DNA of 64,000 nucleotides from Myxococcales bacterium (lineage in GTDB: Bacteria > Myxococcota_A > Bradymonadia > Bradymonadales > GCA-2716585). Under the pieces are notes generated by a model. It did no database searches and had not been told where the DNA came from. It saw only the letters and a list, made by a program, of their open reading frames with translations. The stretch lies in contig PBBL01000002.1 in assembly GCA_002716585.1 (NCBI GenBank), positions 1 to 64,000 of the forward strand, in the 5' to 3' direction. This document shows, piece after piece, positions 16,222 through 24,831 of this stretch. The stretch's first letter is position 1. Each line of letters starts with the position of its first letter. Both the position numbers and the translations under genes were made by a program.

Positions 16222-16270
16222 AAAAACGACCCGAAGCCGCTTCGGTGCCTGAGGCACCAGAGCGGCTTCG
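16222..16270 (-). terminator. intrinsic terminator after the pil-aro-lipoprotein transcript
   Basis: On the reverse strand a 10-base outer stem (16270-16261 with 16241-16232) encloses an inner GGTGCC-TCA-GGCACC hairpin, and a T-run lies at 16226-16222. It follows the lipoprotein gene ending at 16314 and would close the upstream operon. Confidence 0.8.
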
Positions 16271-16313
16271 TGGTTCACACGCGATGTCCTGCAAACTCAG
16301 GACAAGCTCAAGC

Positions 16314-17120
16314 TCACGGATCGCAGACGTCGTCCGCGTCGGTCGGGTCACCGACGGCGCTGCGGCAGAGGCGGCAGTCCACCGCCTCGTCCTGACCGTA
16401 GATGCACACCGACTCGAAGCTGCTGTTCGCGGTCCCGGTGTTGTTGGGATCCTTGGTGACGTCGCAGGTCTGCGAGCCGTCATCGTCGGGGAACAGCGTC
16501 CCGGGCGGGTAGTTGAGCAGGCAGCCCGAGCAGATGTCGAGCGGGAAGGAGAACTCGGTGGACTCGATGTCGCGCCCCGCCGTGCTGCGACCGGTGAACG
16601 TCACGTTCACCAGGATGGTCACCAGCGTCCCCCGCTGGTCGAACAGCGTGGTGTTCTCGATCTGACGACCGAGCGCCTCGCTGATCACCTCCAGGCCAAT
16701 CGCGGCGGTCGAGCTGGGGAAGACCGTCCCGCCCACCGGGATGAACAGATCGGACTGCAACGCGAGCTCCAGCGCCGGGACGTTGGTCGTGAAGGACACG
16801 TTCGCGCCGTCGAGGATGATCGTGTTCCCCTCGATCTGGGTGTCGTCCAGCATCGGATCGCCGCTCTGGGTCGCCAGCCGCACGTCCTTGCTGTTGCCCA
16901 GCTGGTTGAGCAGCACGGGCGCCATGACGTAGCGCTTGGTCAGGGAGATGTCCATGACCCCCCGTGACAGGAACGGCCCCGCCTGGTTCGCGGTCAGCTC
17001 ACAGGTGTTACCGGGGCGCTCGTTGCCGACCACCAACACGGACGCTTCTTCTTCGACACAGCCCGTCAGCACCAGCATAGCCAGCACGATGCCGAGGGCA
17101 GGTACCTTAAACTTGTTCAT
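16314..17120 (-). CDS. predicted lipoprotein with Cys-rich C-terminus
   Basis: From ATG 17120 the product is 268 residues, with the lipoprotein signal MNKFKVPALGIVLAMLVLTGC and GAGGGG just upstream. A second in-frame ATG at 17231 has an even better AAGGAGG, formed by the last codons of aroKB, and would add 37 residues in front of the signal. The mature part is strand-rich and ends in a Cys cluster (CSGC, CDVT, CIYG, CRLC, CDP) that could form disulfides or bind metal. It is the last gene before the terminator at 16222 and may be co-transcribed with pil-aro. Function is unknown. Confidence 0.75.
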   Translation of the reverse strand: MNKFKVPALGIVLAMLVLTGCVEEEASVLVVGNERPGNTCELTANQAGPFLSRGVMDISLTKRYVMAPVLLNQLGNSKDVRLATQSGDPMLDDTQIEGNTIILDGANVSFTTNVPALELALQSDLFIPVGGTVFPSSTAAIGLEVISEALGRQIENTTLFDQRGTLVTILVNVTFTGRSTAGRDIESTEFSFPLDICSGCLLNYPPGTLFPDDDGSQTCDVTKDPNNTGTANSSFESVCIYGQDEAVDCRLCRSAVGDPTDADDVCDP

Positions 17121-17235
17121 GATCCCCTCGTGGACATGTGTTTGAGTGTTCGTTGCAGCCAAAAGCCCCAACCCGAGCGCTCCCTTCGCGGAGGTCCGCT
17201 CCGCCAGACGAGCGTTGCTGTTTGTCTTCATGATG

Positions 17236-18930
17236 CTAGCCTCCTTGACTACCACGCGCAAGTTGCTCCAGCAGCGTGGGGAGCGCCTCCGTCCGGACCG
17301 GATGGAGCCGCACATCACCAGCGGCGACCGGGAGGATCAGGGTCACCTGATCCCCTTGCGCCTTCTTATCCTGCTTCATCCAGCCCGCCATCTGGCGACC
17401 TTGACGCAGGTACCCCGCGGGTTCGGTCGGCAGCTCAAGCCGCTTGAAGAGCGCCTCCAGGCGCCCCTCCAGCTCCAGCTGCCCTTCGGACGGCGACCTG
17501 GCCAGCCCGAGCACCCGCGATGCCCGCGCCGCCAACAACGTCCCCAGCGCGACCGCCTCCCCATGGGTCACCTCCCCGTAGCCCCCCATCGCTTCGATGG
17601 CGTGCCCGAAGGTGTGCCCCAGGTTCAACGTCACGCGGCTGCCGCTTCGCTCTCGCTCGTCGTCAGCCACCACGCGCGCCTTGATCGCGCAGCACCTCGC
17701 CACCAGGTCGCCGTGCTGCTGAGGCTCGGCGACCAGACGCTCGGCGCGGCCCTCCAGCTCCTCAAGCAGCGGCTCGCCGTCGAGGACGGCGTACTTGACC
17801 ACCTCGGCCAGGCCGCTGGACACCTGACGACGCTCCAGAGTCTGGAGCATCCCCAGCGCCATCACCACCGCGGTCGGTTGGTGGAAGGCGCCGACCAGGT
17901 TCTTGCCTCGGGCGTGGTTGACGCCGGTCTTGCCACCCACCGAGCTGTCCACCTGGGCCAGCACCGTGGTCGGCACCTGCACCAGGCGCACCCCCCGCAG
18001 CATCACCGCGGCGGCGAACCCGGCCAGATCACCCACGACCCCACCGCCGAGCGCCACGACGACGTCGCGCCGCCCGGGCTGCCGCTCCAGCAGCGCCGTC
18101 AGCACCTGGCCCAGCCGGTCGAGCGACTTGGAGGACTCCCCCTCCGGCACCACGACCGACGACACGCGCCAGGGGCCACGTCGAAGCCGCTCCTCAAACG
18201 CCTGCAGGTACAGCGGGGCCACGCGATCGTCTGTGACGACGAAGAGCTGGGAGGGCCTGTCGTCAAGCGCCCCCAACTGAAGCCCCACCATCTCGGCGGC
18301 CTCCTCCACACCCCCATCACCGATCCAGATGGGGTAGCTCCTGCTCCCCAGCTCCACCTTGAGGGCATCAAACCCGCGCAGCGCGCTGATCTGACCCAGC
18401 TCCTGAAGCACCGCGGCGCACACCGCGCCTGGCTCCAGCCCCGCCGCGTCGATCGTCAAATCGGCGGTGAGGTAGCGGTCGTGGCGCCGGGCCAGGAGGG
18501 CCTCCAGCGCCTCGGCGTCGCCCCACAGGGGACGGGACGCCGCCTCAGGTGAGGACAACCGCTCGACGAGCTCGTGAGGGGGGACGTTCAGGTAGACAGT
18601 CGGGCCGTGGGACCTGAGCAGGTCCGCGGCGCCGTCTTGAACGAAGGTCCCCCCGCCCAGGGCGAGCACCGTCCCCGGCGAGTCGCCGGGGGACGGGGGA
18701 GAGGGAGGTGTCGCCGTGAGGAGTCGCTCCAACGCAGCCCGCTCTCGGGCGCGGAAGGCGGCCTCGCCTTCCGAAGCGAAGATCGACGCGATCGACGAAC
18801 CGGCCTCCTGCTCGATCCGCTGATCGAGATCCACGAACCGCCAGCCGAGGGCCTGAGCGGCCCGCTGCCCCACGGTCGTTTTCCCGGCACCCATCATGCC
18901 GGTCAGGAAGAGCCAGTTCGCCGACGTCAT
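17236..18930 (-). CDS. aroKB: fused shikimate kinase and 3-dehydroquinate synthase
   Basis: The 564-residue bifunctional enzyme covers two steps of the shikimate pathway. The N-terminal kinase (about 1-175) has the P-loop GMMGAGKTT, DLDQRIE and ALGGGTF. The C-terminal synthase (about 185-560) has VPEGESSKS, the NAD-binding ALGGGVVGDLAGF, PTTVLAQVDSSVGGKTGVN, EVVKYAVL and the metal-ligand stretch LGHTFGHAIE. In many gamma-proteobacteria separate aroK and aroB genes follow pilMNOPQ; here the order is kept but the two are one protein. It begins three bases after the pilQ stop. The last codons form a Shine-Dalgarno for the next frame. Confidence 0.95.
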   Translation of the reverse strand: MTSANWLFLTGMMGAGKTTVGQRAAQALGWRFVDLDQRIEQEAGSSIASIFASEGEAAFRARERAALERLLTATPPSPPSPGDSPGTVLALGGGTFVQDGAADLLRSHGPTVYLNVPPHELVERLSSPEAASRPLWGDAEALEALLARRHDRYLTADLTIDAAGLEPGAVCAAVLQELGQISALRGFDALKVELGSRSYPIWIGDGGVEEAAEMVGLQLGALDDRPSQLFVVTDDRVAPLYLQAFEERLRRGPWRVSSVVVPEGESSKSLDRLGQVLTALLERQPGRRDVVVALGGGVVGDLAGFAAAVMLRGVRLVQVPTTVLAQVDSSVGGKTGVNHARGKNLVGAFHQPTAVVMALGMLQTLERRQVSSGLAEVVKYAVLDGEPLLEELEGRAERLVAEPQQHGDLVARCCAIKARVVADDERERSGSRVTLNLGHTFGHAIEAMGGYGEVTHGEAVALGTLLAARASRVLGLARSPSEGQLELEGRLEALFKRLELPTEPAGYLRQGRQMAGWMKQDKKAQGDQVTLILPVAAGDVRLHPVRTEALPTLLEQLARGSQGG

Positions 18931-18933
18931 CGC

Positions 18934-21900
18934 TCAGTTCCCCTTGTCCTTGGCCGGCGCGGCCGAGGGCGAGTTCACCGGGCTGAGCTTGCGCGCCGCC
19001 AGCGCCGCCTCGCGGTTGATGATCCGCGGGGTGACGAAGATCAGCAGCTCGGTCCGGGTCTCGTTCTCGCTGTAGTTGCGGAAGAACAGCCCCAGCACAG
19101 GGATGTCACCCAGCCACGGCACCTTGGACTTGCTGTTACCCGAGGTCTGGCTGTAGATGCCGCCGATGACCGTCGTGTCACCGTCAGCGACCATCAGCTC
19201 GGTCTGCGCGTCCTTGGTGATGATCGTGGGGTCACCCCGGGCGCCCGTGTTTTCGAAGTCCGGCTCCGACTTGGAGAGGAGCAGGTTCATCTGGACGTTG
19301 CCGTCCTGGGTGACGTGCGGGGTCACCTGCAGCTGCAGGTTGGCCTGCACGAACTGGGTCTGGACGCCCTGGGCGCTGACGACGCTGATCGGGATGCTCG
19401 TGCCCTGGCTGATCTGCGCCGGACGGTTGTCCAGGGTCATGATCTTGGGCGACGACACGATCTTGATGTGACCTTCCTCCTCCAGGGCGCTCAAGCGCAG
19501 GGCGAGGTTGGCCGTGTTGCCGACGGAGCCGAGGGTGACGCCGATACCACCACCGCTGCCGGTACCGATCGGGGCGGGGAGGTTGACGGCGAAGTTCGGG
19601 TTGCCCGACAGGCCGTTGACCGGACCCTGACCGTCGTTGGCGGCGCCGCTGATGCCGACGACGCTGGGGAAGGTCAGGCCGGTGGGGTTGCCGTTGGCCT
19701 CCGAGAAGAGCCAGTCACCACCCCACTGGATGCCGAACTGACGGACGAACCGATCGTTGGTCTCGACGATGCGGGCCTCAATCAGGATCTGAGGGGTCTG
19801 CGTGTCGAGGCTGTAGACAAGCTGCTGGGCCGCGGTGATGTTGTCCGCCACGTCCTTGACGACCAGGGTGTTGGTCCGCGTGTCCACGGTGACCGAGCCT
19901 CGGGTGGAGAGCACGGTCGAGAGCAGGTTCGACAGCTCGCGGGCGTCCGCGTAGTTGACCGGCACCAGGATGACCTCCAGGGGCGCGATCGGGAAGCTGG
20001 CCTGGAGGGCGTCGCGGCGGGCCTGGGCCTCACCCTCGAACACCTTGGCCTCGTCCACGCGGTAGATCCCGTTCTCCTCCTCGTAGCCCAGGTTGAGGCT
20101 CTTGAGGATGACGAGGAAGGCGTCGGCGATCGGCACGTTCTGCAGGCGCATGGTGACGGAGCCCTGGAGACGGTCACCGGTGACGATGTTGACGTTCCCC
20201 TCGCGGGCGAACAGGCGCAGCACGTTCTGGATGTCGGCGTTGCGCAGGTCGATGTCGAGCCGCTTGCGCGCCATCGACGTCGGGCGCTTGAGCCAGTCGG
20301 GCTCCTGGTAGATGGAGCCGGGGCGCGACGGCGCGAAGTTCTGCCGGGGCGCCTGGGACGTGGGCAGCTGGGTGGCCGGGATCGGCAGCGCCGCGGTGTC
20401 GCCGTGGGCGGGCGCCTTGGACTTCTGCGCGGTCTCCGACCCGACGGAGGTGAACTCCCACACGAGCCGGGAGCCGTCCTGGCGGACGATCTCGGTGGTG
20501 GCGTGGGGGATCTCCGCCTCGACGTGCACGGCGCCGCCCTTGTCCTGGAAGCTGTTGACGAACTGGACGGTGCCGCCGAAGGCGCGGGTGTCCAGCGAGC
20601 GCTCCAGGTTCTTGGGCAGCTCGACGCCGTCGAGCTTGAGCTTGGCCTTGCCGCCCTTCCAGGGGACGGTCTGGAAGTTGCCGGGGCGGCTCATCTCGAC
20701 GACGACGCGGCTGGTCTCGCCCTTCTGCTGGAAGTGGATCGACTTGATGACGTTCAGGGAGCTGGCGCCGTTGGGATCGTTCTTGCCCGCGGCGCCGCCC
20801 TCCTTGACCTTGGCGAGGCGCTCCTCCTCCTTCTGGCGGGCCTCCTTGACCTTGGCGAGGCGCTCCTCTTCGAGCTTGCGCGCGCTCTCCTCCTTCTGAC
20901 GGGCCTCCTTGACCTTGGCGAGGCGCTCCTCCTCCTTCTGGCGGGCCTTGCCGAGTTCGGCGACGCGGGCCTCTCCGGCCTCACGGGCCTGCTCGAGGGC
21001 GGCGAGGCGCTCCTCCTCCTTCTTGCGGGCGTCTTCCAGGGCCTTCAGGCGCTGGTCGTCGGCCGCCTGGGCCTTGGCGAGCTTGGCCTGGCGGCGCTGC
21101 TCGGCCTTGGCGGCGAGGGTGGTGGCGCGGGTCTTGGCCTCATCGAGCGAGCGCGCCTGGGCGATCGCCTTGTCGAGGGCGCTCTCCTTGGAGGCGAGCG
21201 CGTGCTGGTCGGCCTGAAGGCGCTTCTCGACCTTGGCGAGCGAGTCGCGCTTGGCGGCCAGCTCCTTTTCGAGCTTGGAGGTGTCGCCGCCAGCCTTGCG
21301 GGCGGCGGCGATGTCGGCGTCGAGCTTCTGGATGCCGACCCGAATCGCCTCAAGGCCCTTGTCGCGGCCTGCGATCGCCTTCTGGAGCGCGGCGATGTCG
21401 CTACGCAGGGTGTCGGCGGTCTCAAGCGCCTGCTTGCGGTCCTTGCTGTTCTGCGCGAGCGCCTCGCGGGCCTTGGCCAGCTCGGCCTCGGTGCTCTTGG
21501 CCTCGGCCTTGGCCTTGGCGATCTGAGCCGTGAGGACGTCGGCCTGCTTCTTGGCGCTGTCGCGCTCGGAGGCGAGGCTCTGGGCGCGCGTGTTGGCGGC
21601 GTCCCGCTCCTTGAGGAGGGTCTCGGCGCGGGTCTTGTAGTGGGACTGCTCCTTGTGGAGCTGCCCCAGCTCGGTCTTGAGCTTCGCGGCGGCGGCCTGC
21701 TCGGCCTTGAGCTTCTCCTCCAGCGCCGAGATCCGGGTGTTGGCGGCGTCGCGCTCGTCGCGGACGGTGCCCAGCGTGCTCTCCATCGCCTTGAGCGACT
21801 CCTGGAGGCGACGGATCTCGGTGGTGTTGGAGGCGAGCTCGCCCCGGAGCTGCTCGGCCTTGCGGCGCTCGGTGTCGAGCGACCGGTTCAGGACCTCGCT

Positions 21901-22509
21901 GCCGGTGCCGTCGTTGTTGCGCAGCGCCTTCTCAAGGGCGGAGACCTTCTGCTCGGTCTCGATGAGCTGGCGCTCCTTGGCCTGGAGCGCCTTCCGAGCG
22001 CGCTCCAGCTCGACCTCGCGGCGCTGCAGCTCGCGCTGCATGTTGGCCGACGCGGCGGGCTCGGCGCTCTTGGCGCCGGAGCCGCCCTCGACGAAGATCA
22101 CGATCGAGTCGCCCTCGGTGCGGACGTCGTAGCCCGCCGAGTGCTCGAAGCCAACGATCACGCGGGTGATCTGTTGGATCTCGTCCGAGAAGTCCAGCAA
22201 GGCGACCTGGTTGACGACGCCGTTGTTGACTGAGATCGGCGCCCGTCGCACGTCGCCCGAGAGCTGGCTGTTGCTGATGTCCACAAACAGCCGCAGCGGG
22301 TTGTGCAGTTTGAAGACCGAGTAGGTCGCCTCCTGCGAGCCCGAGACGGTGATGTAGGCACCATCGGATTTCTGGTCGATTGAGACGCCCTGAATCCGGT
22401 TGAGCTGCTCCTGCTTCGTCGCAGATGGTTTGTCTGGTGGCTCAGCCATGACCGTAACGGGTACGCTCAGGCAGAGCAAGAGTGTCAGAAGAAAGATCTT
22501 CCGTCTCAT
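18934..22509 (-). CDS. pilQ: type IV pilus secretin PilQ with a long coiled-coil insertion
   Basis: PilQ forms the outer-membrane pore through which pili pass. This 1191-residue version has a signal peptide (1-22), an AMIN-like domain (about 38-142) for peptidoglycan binding, a very long charged coiled coil (about 155-570), a second AMIN-like domain (about 583-690), the secretin N0 region with DIDLRNADIQNVLRLFA (about 760), an N1/NolW-like domain and the secretin core (about 945-1165; SALEEEGHIKIVSSPKIMTLD, VPWLGDIPVLGLFF). Typical PilQ proteins are about 700-900 residues and lack such a coil. The coil ends in tandem units of EERLAKVKEARQKE (20799-20949). The gene lies third from last in pilMNOPQ-aroKB, 211 bases after pilP. 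Confidence 0.95.
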   Translation of the reverse strand: MRRKIFLLTLLLCLSVPVTVMAEPPDKPSATKQEQLNRIQGVSIDQKSDGAYITVSGSQEATYSVFKLHNPLRLFVDISNSQLSGDVRRAPISVNNGVVNQVALLDFSDEIQQITRVIVGFEHSAGYDVRTEGDSIVIFVEGGSGAKSAEPAASANMQRELQRREVELERARKALQAKERQLIETEQKVSALEKALRNNDGTGSEVLNRSLDTERRKAEQLRGELASNTTEIRRLQESLKAMESTLGTVRDERDAANTRISALEEKLKAEQAAAAKLKTELGQLHKEQSHYKTRAETLLKERDAANTRAQSLASERDSAKKQADVLTAQIAKAKAEAKSTEAELAKAREALAQNSKDRKQALETADTLRSDIAALQKAIAGRDKGLEAIRVGIQKLDADIAAARKAGGDTSKLEKELAAKRDSLAKVEKRLQADQHALASKESALDKAIAQARSLDEAKTRATTLAAKAEQRRQAKLAKAQAADDQRLKALEDARKKEEERLAALEQAREAGEARVAELGKARQKEEERLAKVKEARQKEESARKLEEERLAKVKEARQKEEERLAKVKEGGAAGKNDPNGASSLNVIKSIHFQQKGETSRVVVEMSRPGNFQTVPWKGGKAKLKLDGVELPKNLERSLDTRAFGGTVQFVNSFQDKGGAVHVEAEIPHATTEIVRQDGSRLVWEFTSVGSETAQKSKAPAHGDTAALPIPATQLPTSQAPRQNFAPSRPGSIYQEPDWLKRPTSMARKRLDIDLRNADIQNVLRLFAREGNVNIVTGDRLQGSVTMRLQNVPIADAFLVILKSLNLGYEEENGIYRVDEAKVFEGEAQARRDALQASFPIAPLEVILVPVNYADARELSNLLSTVLSTRGSVTVDTRTNTLVVKDVADNITAAQQLVYSLDTQTPQILIEARIVETNDRFVRQFGIQWGGDWLFSEANGNPTGLTFPSVVGISGAANDGQGPVNGLSGNPNFAVNLPAPIGTGSGGGIGVTLGSVGNTANLALRLSALEEEGHIKIVSSPKIMTLDNRPAQISQGTSIPISVVSAQGVQTQFVQANLQLQVTPHVTQDGNVQMNLLLSKSEPDFENTGARGDPTIITKDAQTELMVADGDTTVIGGIYSQTSGNSKSKVPWLGDIPVLGLFFRNYSENETRTELLIFVTPRIINREAALAARKLSPVNSPSAAPAKDKGN
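20799..20949 (-). repeat. tandem coding repeat within pilQ (EERLAKVKEARQKE units)
   Basis: About three and a half copies of a 14-17 residue unit, clearly repeated in DNA (GCGAGGCGCTCCTC recurs on the + strand), end the coiled coil. Copy-number change here would alter coil length. Confidence 0.7.
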
Positions 22510-22603
22510 GGGTTAACTCCTGTCATCGCGTGCGATGGGCGCGCCACCGTCAGAGGCCCCGAGAAGTGTGCGGGTGGGGTCTCTGGGCTGGCATGGCCCG
22601 GCT

Positions 22604-22623
22604 CCGGAAGGTTCCGGAAGGTT
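22604..22623. repeat. short tandem repeat in the pilP-pilQ spacer
   Basis: Two adjacent copies of CCGGAAGGTT, containing the palindrome TTCCGGAA, lie in the 211-base gap between pilP and pilQ. No promoter is convincing in this gap. Confidence 0.5.
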
Positions 22624-22720
22624 CCAACGCCGTTCCTGGCATCAGGCCTGGGGTCAACGTCAGCGATCTTCGTATAGGTTCAAGTCATCACCCTCGTGAC
22701 CGACTTCGCCTCGCTCGGGC

Positions 22721-23449
22721 CTAGGGCCTGGGCGGAGCGTCGCCGGGCGCGGGCGGCGGCTTTTCCTCAAGCTGTTCAACGACCGACTTCGGTGCGTCAT
22801 CGCCCTCCTCATCGGGGAGGACGATGTCGGTGTCGGTGAGGCGGATGACCACGGTCACCGGCTCGCCGGACTCACGGGAGGGGCCATCGTTCTGGTCTTC
22901 GAGGTCGGCGACGGTGCCGAGCCCTCCAACCGAGTTGATGGTGACCTCCACCTCATTCGATCGAATATCGGTAATCCGGCCGCCGTCCTTGCCGATCCGA
23001 TCGCCCTCCTTGGCGATGTGGCCAAAGCGCGTCGAGTCGAGGAACATCGCCTTGGGGACGGGCGTGCCGGTGATGATCGCCACGAGCGTCAGCTGGGCCA
23101 GCTCGTACTGCTCGAGCGGCTCCATGATGCGCACCTCAGGATCCCCTGGCCCGGCGGGGGTGGGATCCGGGGGGGTGAACACGAACGGGTCGCGGCGGCT
23201 GTTCTCGGGGAACTCAGGCCGCTTGTAGTTCGTGTCCTCCTCCTCCTTCTTGTTGTCGTCCTTCTTCGTGTCCGCCTTCGGCTTGTTGTCCGCAGGCGCG
23301 GGCTTCTTGTCGGCGGGCTTGTCCGGACTCGGGTTGGTCGGAGGCTGGGGAGGTGGATCATCACCGCACCCGGCCAGACCACCGGCCAGGCCGAACGCGA
23401 CCAGGACGCTGAACAGCCACCGGAGTTGATGATTATATCGCTGCTGCAT
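22721..23449 (-). CDS. pilP: type IV pilus assembly lipoprotein PilP
   Basis: PilP is an inner-membrane lipoprotein that links the PilMNO platform to the PilQ secretin. The 242-residue product has a lipoprotein signal ending LAGC at residue 28, a Pro/Lys/Asp-rich linker (about 32-75), and a C-terminal beta domain (about 80-200) beginning RRDPFVFTPP, with LEQYELAQLTLVAIITG and HIAKEGDRIGKDGGRI, which is diagnostic of PilP. A further Pro/Glu-rich tail follows. It lies 63 bases after pilO and precedes pilQ in the conserved order. Confidence 0.93.
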   Translation of the reverse strand: MQQRYNHQLRWLFSVLVAFGLAGGLAGCGDDPPPQPPTNPSPDKPADKKPAPADNKPKADTKKDDNKKEEEDTNYKRPEFPENSRRDPFVFTPPDPTPAGPGDPEVRIMEPLEQYELAQLTLVAIITGTPVPKAMFLDSTRFGHIAKEGDRIGKDGGRITDIRSNEVEVTINSVGGLGTVADLEDQNDGPSRESGEPVTVVIRLTDTDIVLPDEEGDDAPKSVVEQLEEKPPPAPGDAPPRP

Positions 23450-23512
23450 GGTTCTACACCCTCATCGTGTTCAGGTACCGCTCCACCTCACCAAGGAGCA
23501 TCCTACACATGT

Positions 23513-24157
23513 CTACTTGGTCAACTTCTTCTTGAAGCCGCGCGCAGAACGCTTGCCCTTGCGCCCCTTCTTGCCCTTGGCCCCCTCGGGGACGCCGCTG
23601 CGGTAGGTGATCGCCTGGCACTTGACGTTCAGCTCGCCGGTGCCGAACTCCCCACCACCGCCGCGGGTCATGGAGATGTTCTTGACGTTGACGATCCGCT
23701 CCATGCGCCCGATGTAGTAGAAGAAGTTGGCCACCTCGTCGAACGTCCCCTCCAGCTGCATCGCCACCGGGATCTCGGTGTAGAGCGTCTGGGGCTCCTC
23801 GCCGCCGGGCTCGAACTTCTTGATGTTCAGCCCGACGATCTTGGCCTGGCCGTAGATCTTCTGGAGCAGCTTGGGCAGCTCGGCCTTCTCCGGGAGGATC
23901 TTCTCGAGCTTGAGCTTGCGCGCGCGCAGCTCGGCCAGCTCGGTCTCGATCTCCTCGCGGTTGGCGACCTTCCGACGGATGTCGGTCTCCTCCTTGAGGA
24001 GCTTGGTCTTCTCGCCGTTGGCCGTCTCGATGTCGCTGCTGACGTCCGAGTAGAGCGTCGCGTAGAAGAGCAGGCCGATGGCGAGCATGATGACCATCAG
24101 GGTCAACGCCTTCTGGGGCGCCGGGATCCTGTTGAACGTGTCGAGGAAGTCGCTCAT
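23513..24157 (-). CDS. pilO: type IV pilus assembly protein PilO
   Basis: This 214-residue single-pass inner-membrane protein partners PilN. It has one membrane segment (about 20-40), a coiled coil (about 45-85) and a ferredoxin-like periplasmic domain with IPVAMQLEGTFDEVANFFYYIGRMERIVNV, the usual PilO signature. The C-terminus is unusual: after about residue 192 it becomes a Lys/Arg/Gly tail (KGKKGRKGKR). Its start overlaps the pilN stop by four bases. Confidence 0.93.
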   Translation of the reverse strand: MSDFLDTFNRIPAPQKALTLMVIMLAIGLLFYATLYSDVSSDIETANGEKTKLLKEETDIRRKVANREEIETELAELRARKLKLEKILPEKAELPKLLQKIYGQAKIVGLNIKKFEPGGEEPQTLYTEIPVAMQLEGTFDEVANFFYYIGRMERIVNVKNISMTRGGGGEFGTGELNVKCQAITYRSGVPEGAKGKKGRKGKRSARGFKKKLTK

Positions 24158-24831
24158 GAGCCTTTCCCTCCCTTCTTACCCTTTTTACCCTTGTCGTCGT
24201 CCGCCTTGCGGCCGCGCGGGTCGTAGCTGATCGCGCCTTCGATCTCGAAGCGGACGAACTCGAACTTGACCTTCGACTCGATCTTCTCCTCGGCGTAGAC
24301 GAGGCGGATGCTGTCGAAGTAGATCGACGAGGAGAGGCGCTGCAGGAACTCCGCGACGTCGTCCGTGGACCGCGCGCCGCCGACCAGCTTGAAGAAGCCG
24401 CCGCCCTCCTGGAACGAGTTGAACCAGAGGCGATCCGGCTCCCACTTGCTGTTCCAGCCGCGCTTGTCGAACGTCAGCCGCTCCAGCTCGCTCCGAGGCG
24501 TGCTGAGGATCAGCTGCATCTCGTCCATCACACGCACCGGGCCCGAGCGGCCCTTCTCCAGGGCGCCGAGGACGTCGAGCTGCTCGGTGAGCTTGTTCTT
24601 CTCACCGGTCAGGCGCTCCACGTCCTTGACCTGCTCCTTGAGCGTGTTGATCTCCTGCTTCTTGGCGCTGTTCTCGTTCTGTATCTCGGTCAGCTTGCTC
24701 TTCTGCCACGAGTAGGGGAAGATCAGCAGGATACATTCGGCCACGATCAGCACCACGAAGACGAACAGCAGCCGCTTGCTGCTCTCCTTCTCCTGCTGCT
24801 TCTTGATGGGCAGTAGGTTGATCCGAATCAT
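24154..24831 (-). CDS. pilN: type IV pilus assembly protein PilN
   Basis: The 225-residue protein begins MIRINLLPIKKQ, the cytoplasmic motif by which PilN docks into the PilM groove. A membrane helix (about 22-40), a coiled coil (about 42-75) and a periplasmic ferredoxin-like domain follow. The extreme C-terminus is Lys/Gly-rich (DKGKKGKKGGKGS), like that of PilO. It overlaps pilM and pilO by four bases each, so translation is coupled. Confidence 0.94.
   Translation of the reverse strand: MIRINLLPIKKQQEKESSKRLLFVFVVLIVAECILLIFPYSWQKSKLTEIQNENSAKKQEINTLKEQVKDVERLTGEKNKLTEQLDVLGALEKGRSGPVRVMDEMQLILSTPRSELERLTFDKRGWNSKWEPDRLWFNSFQEGGGFFKLVGGARSTDDVAEFLQRLSSSIYFDSIRLVYAEEKIESKVKFEFVRFEIEGAISYDPRGRKADDDKGKKGKKGGKGS

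Noticed and set aside
18574-22233. 1219-codon open frame on the + strand
   Set aside because: It is the antisense shadow of pilQ. Its Leu/Gly/Asp/Val-rich composition results from reading GC-rich coiled-coil codons backwards, and pilQ itself has clear domains.
22510-22720. Possible internal promoter between pilP and pilQ (TATACG near 22672)
   Set aside because: No -35 at acceptable spacing; the gap carries only a short tandem repeat.
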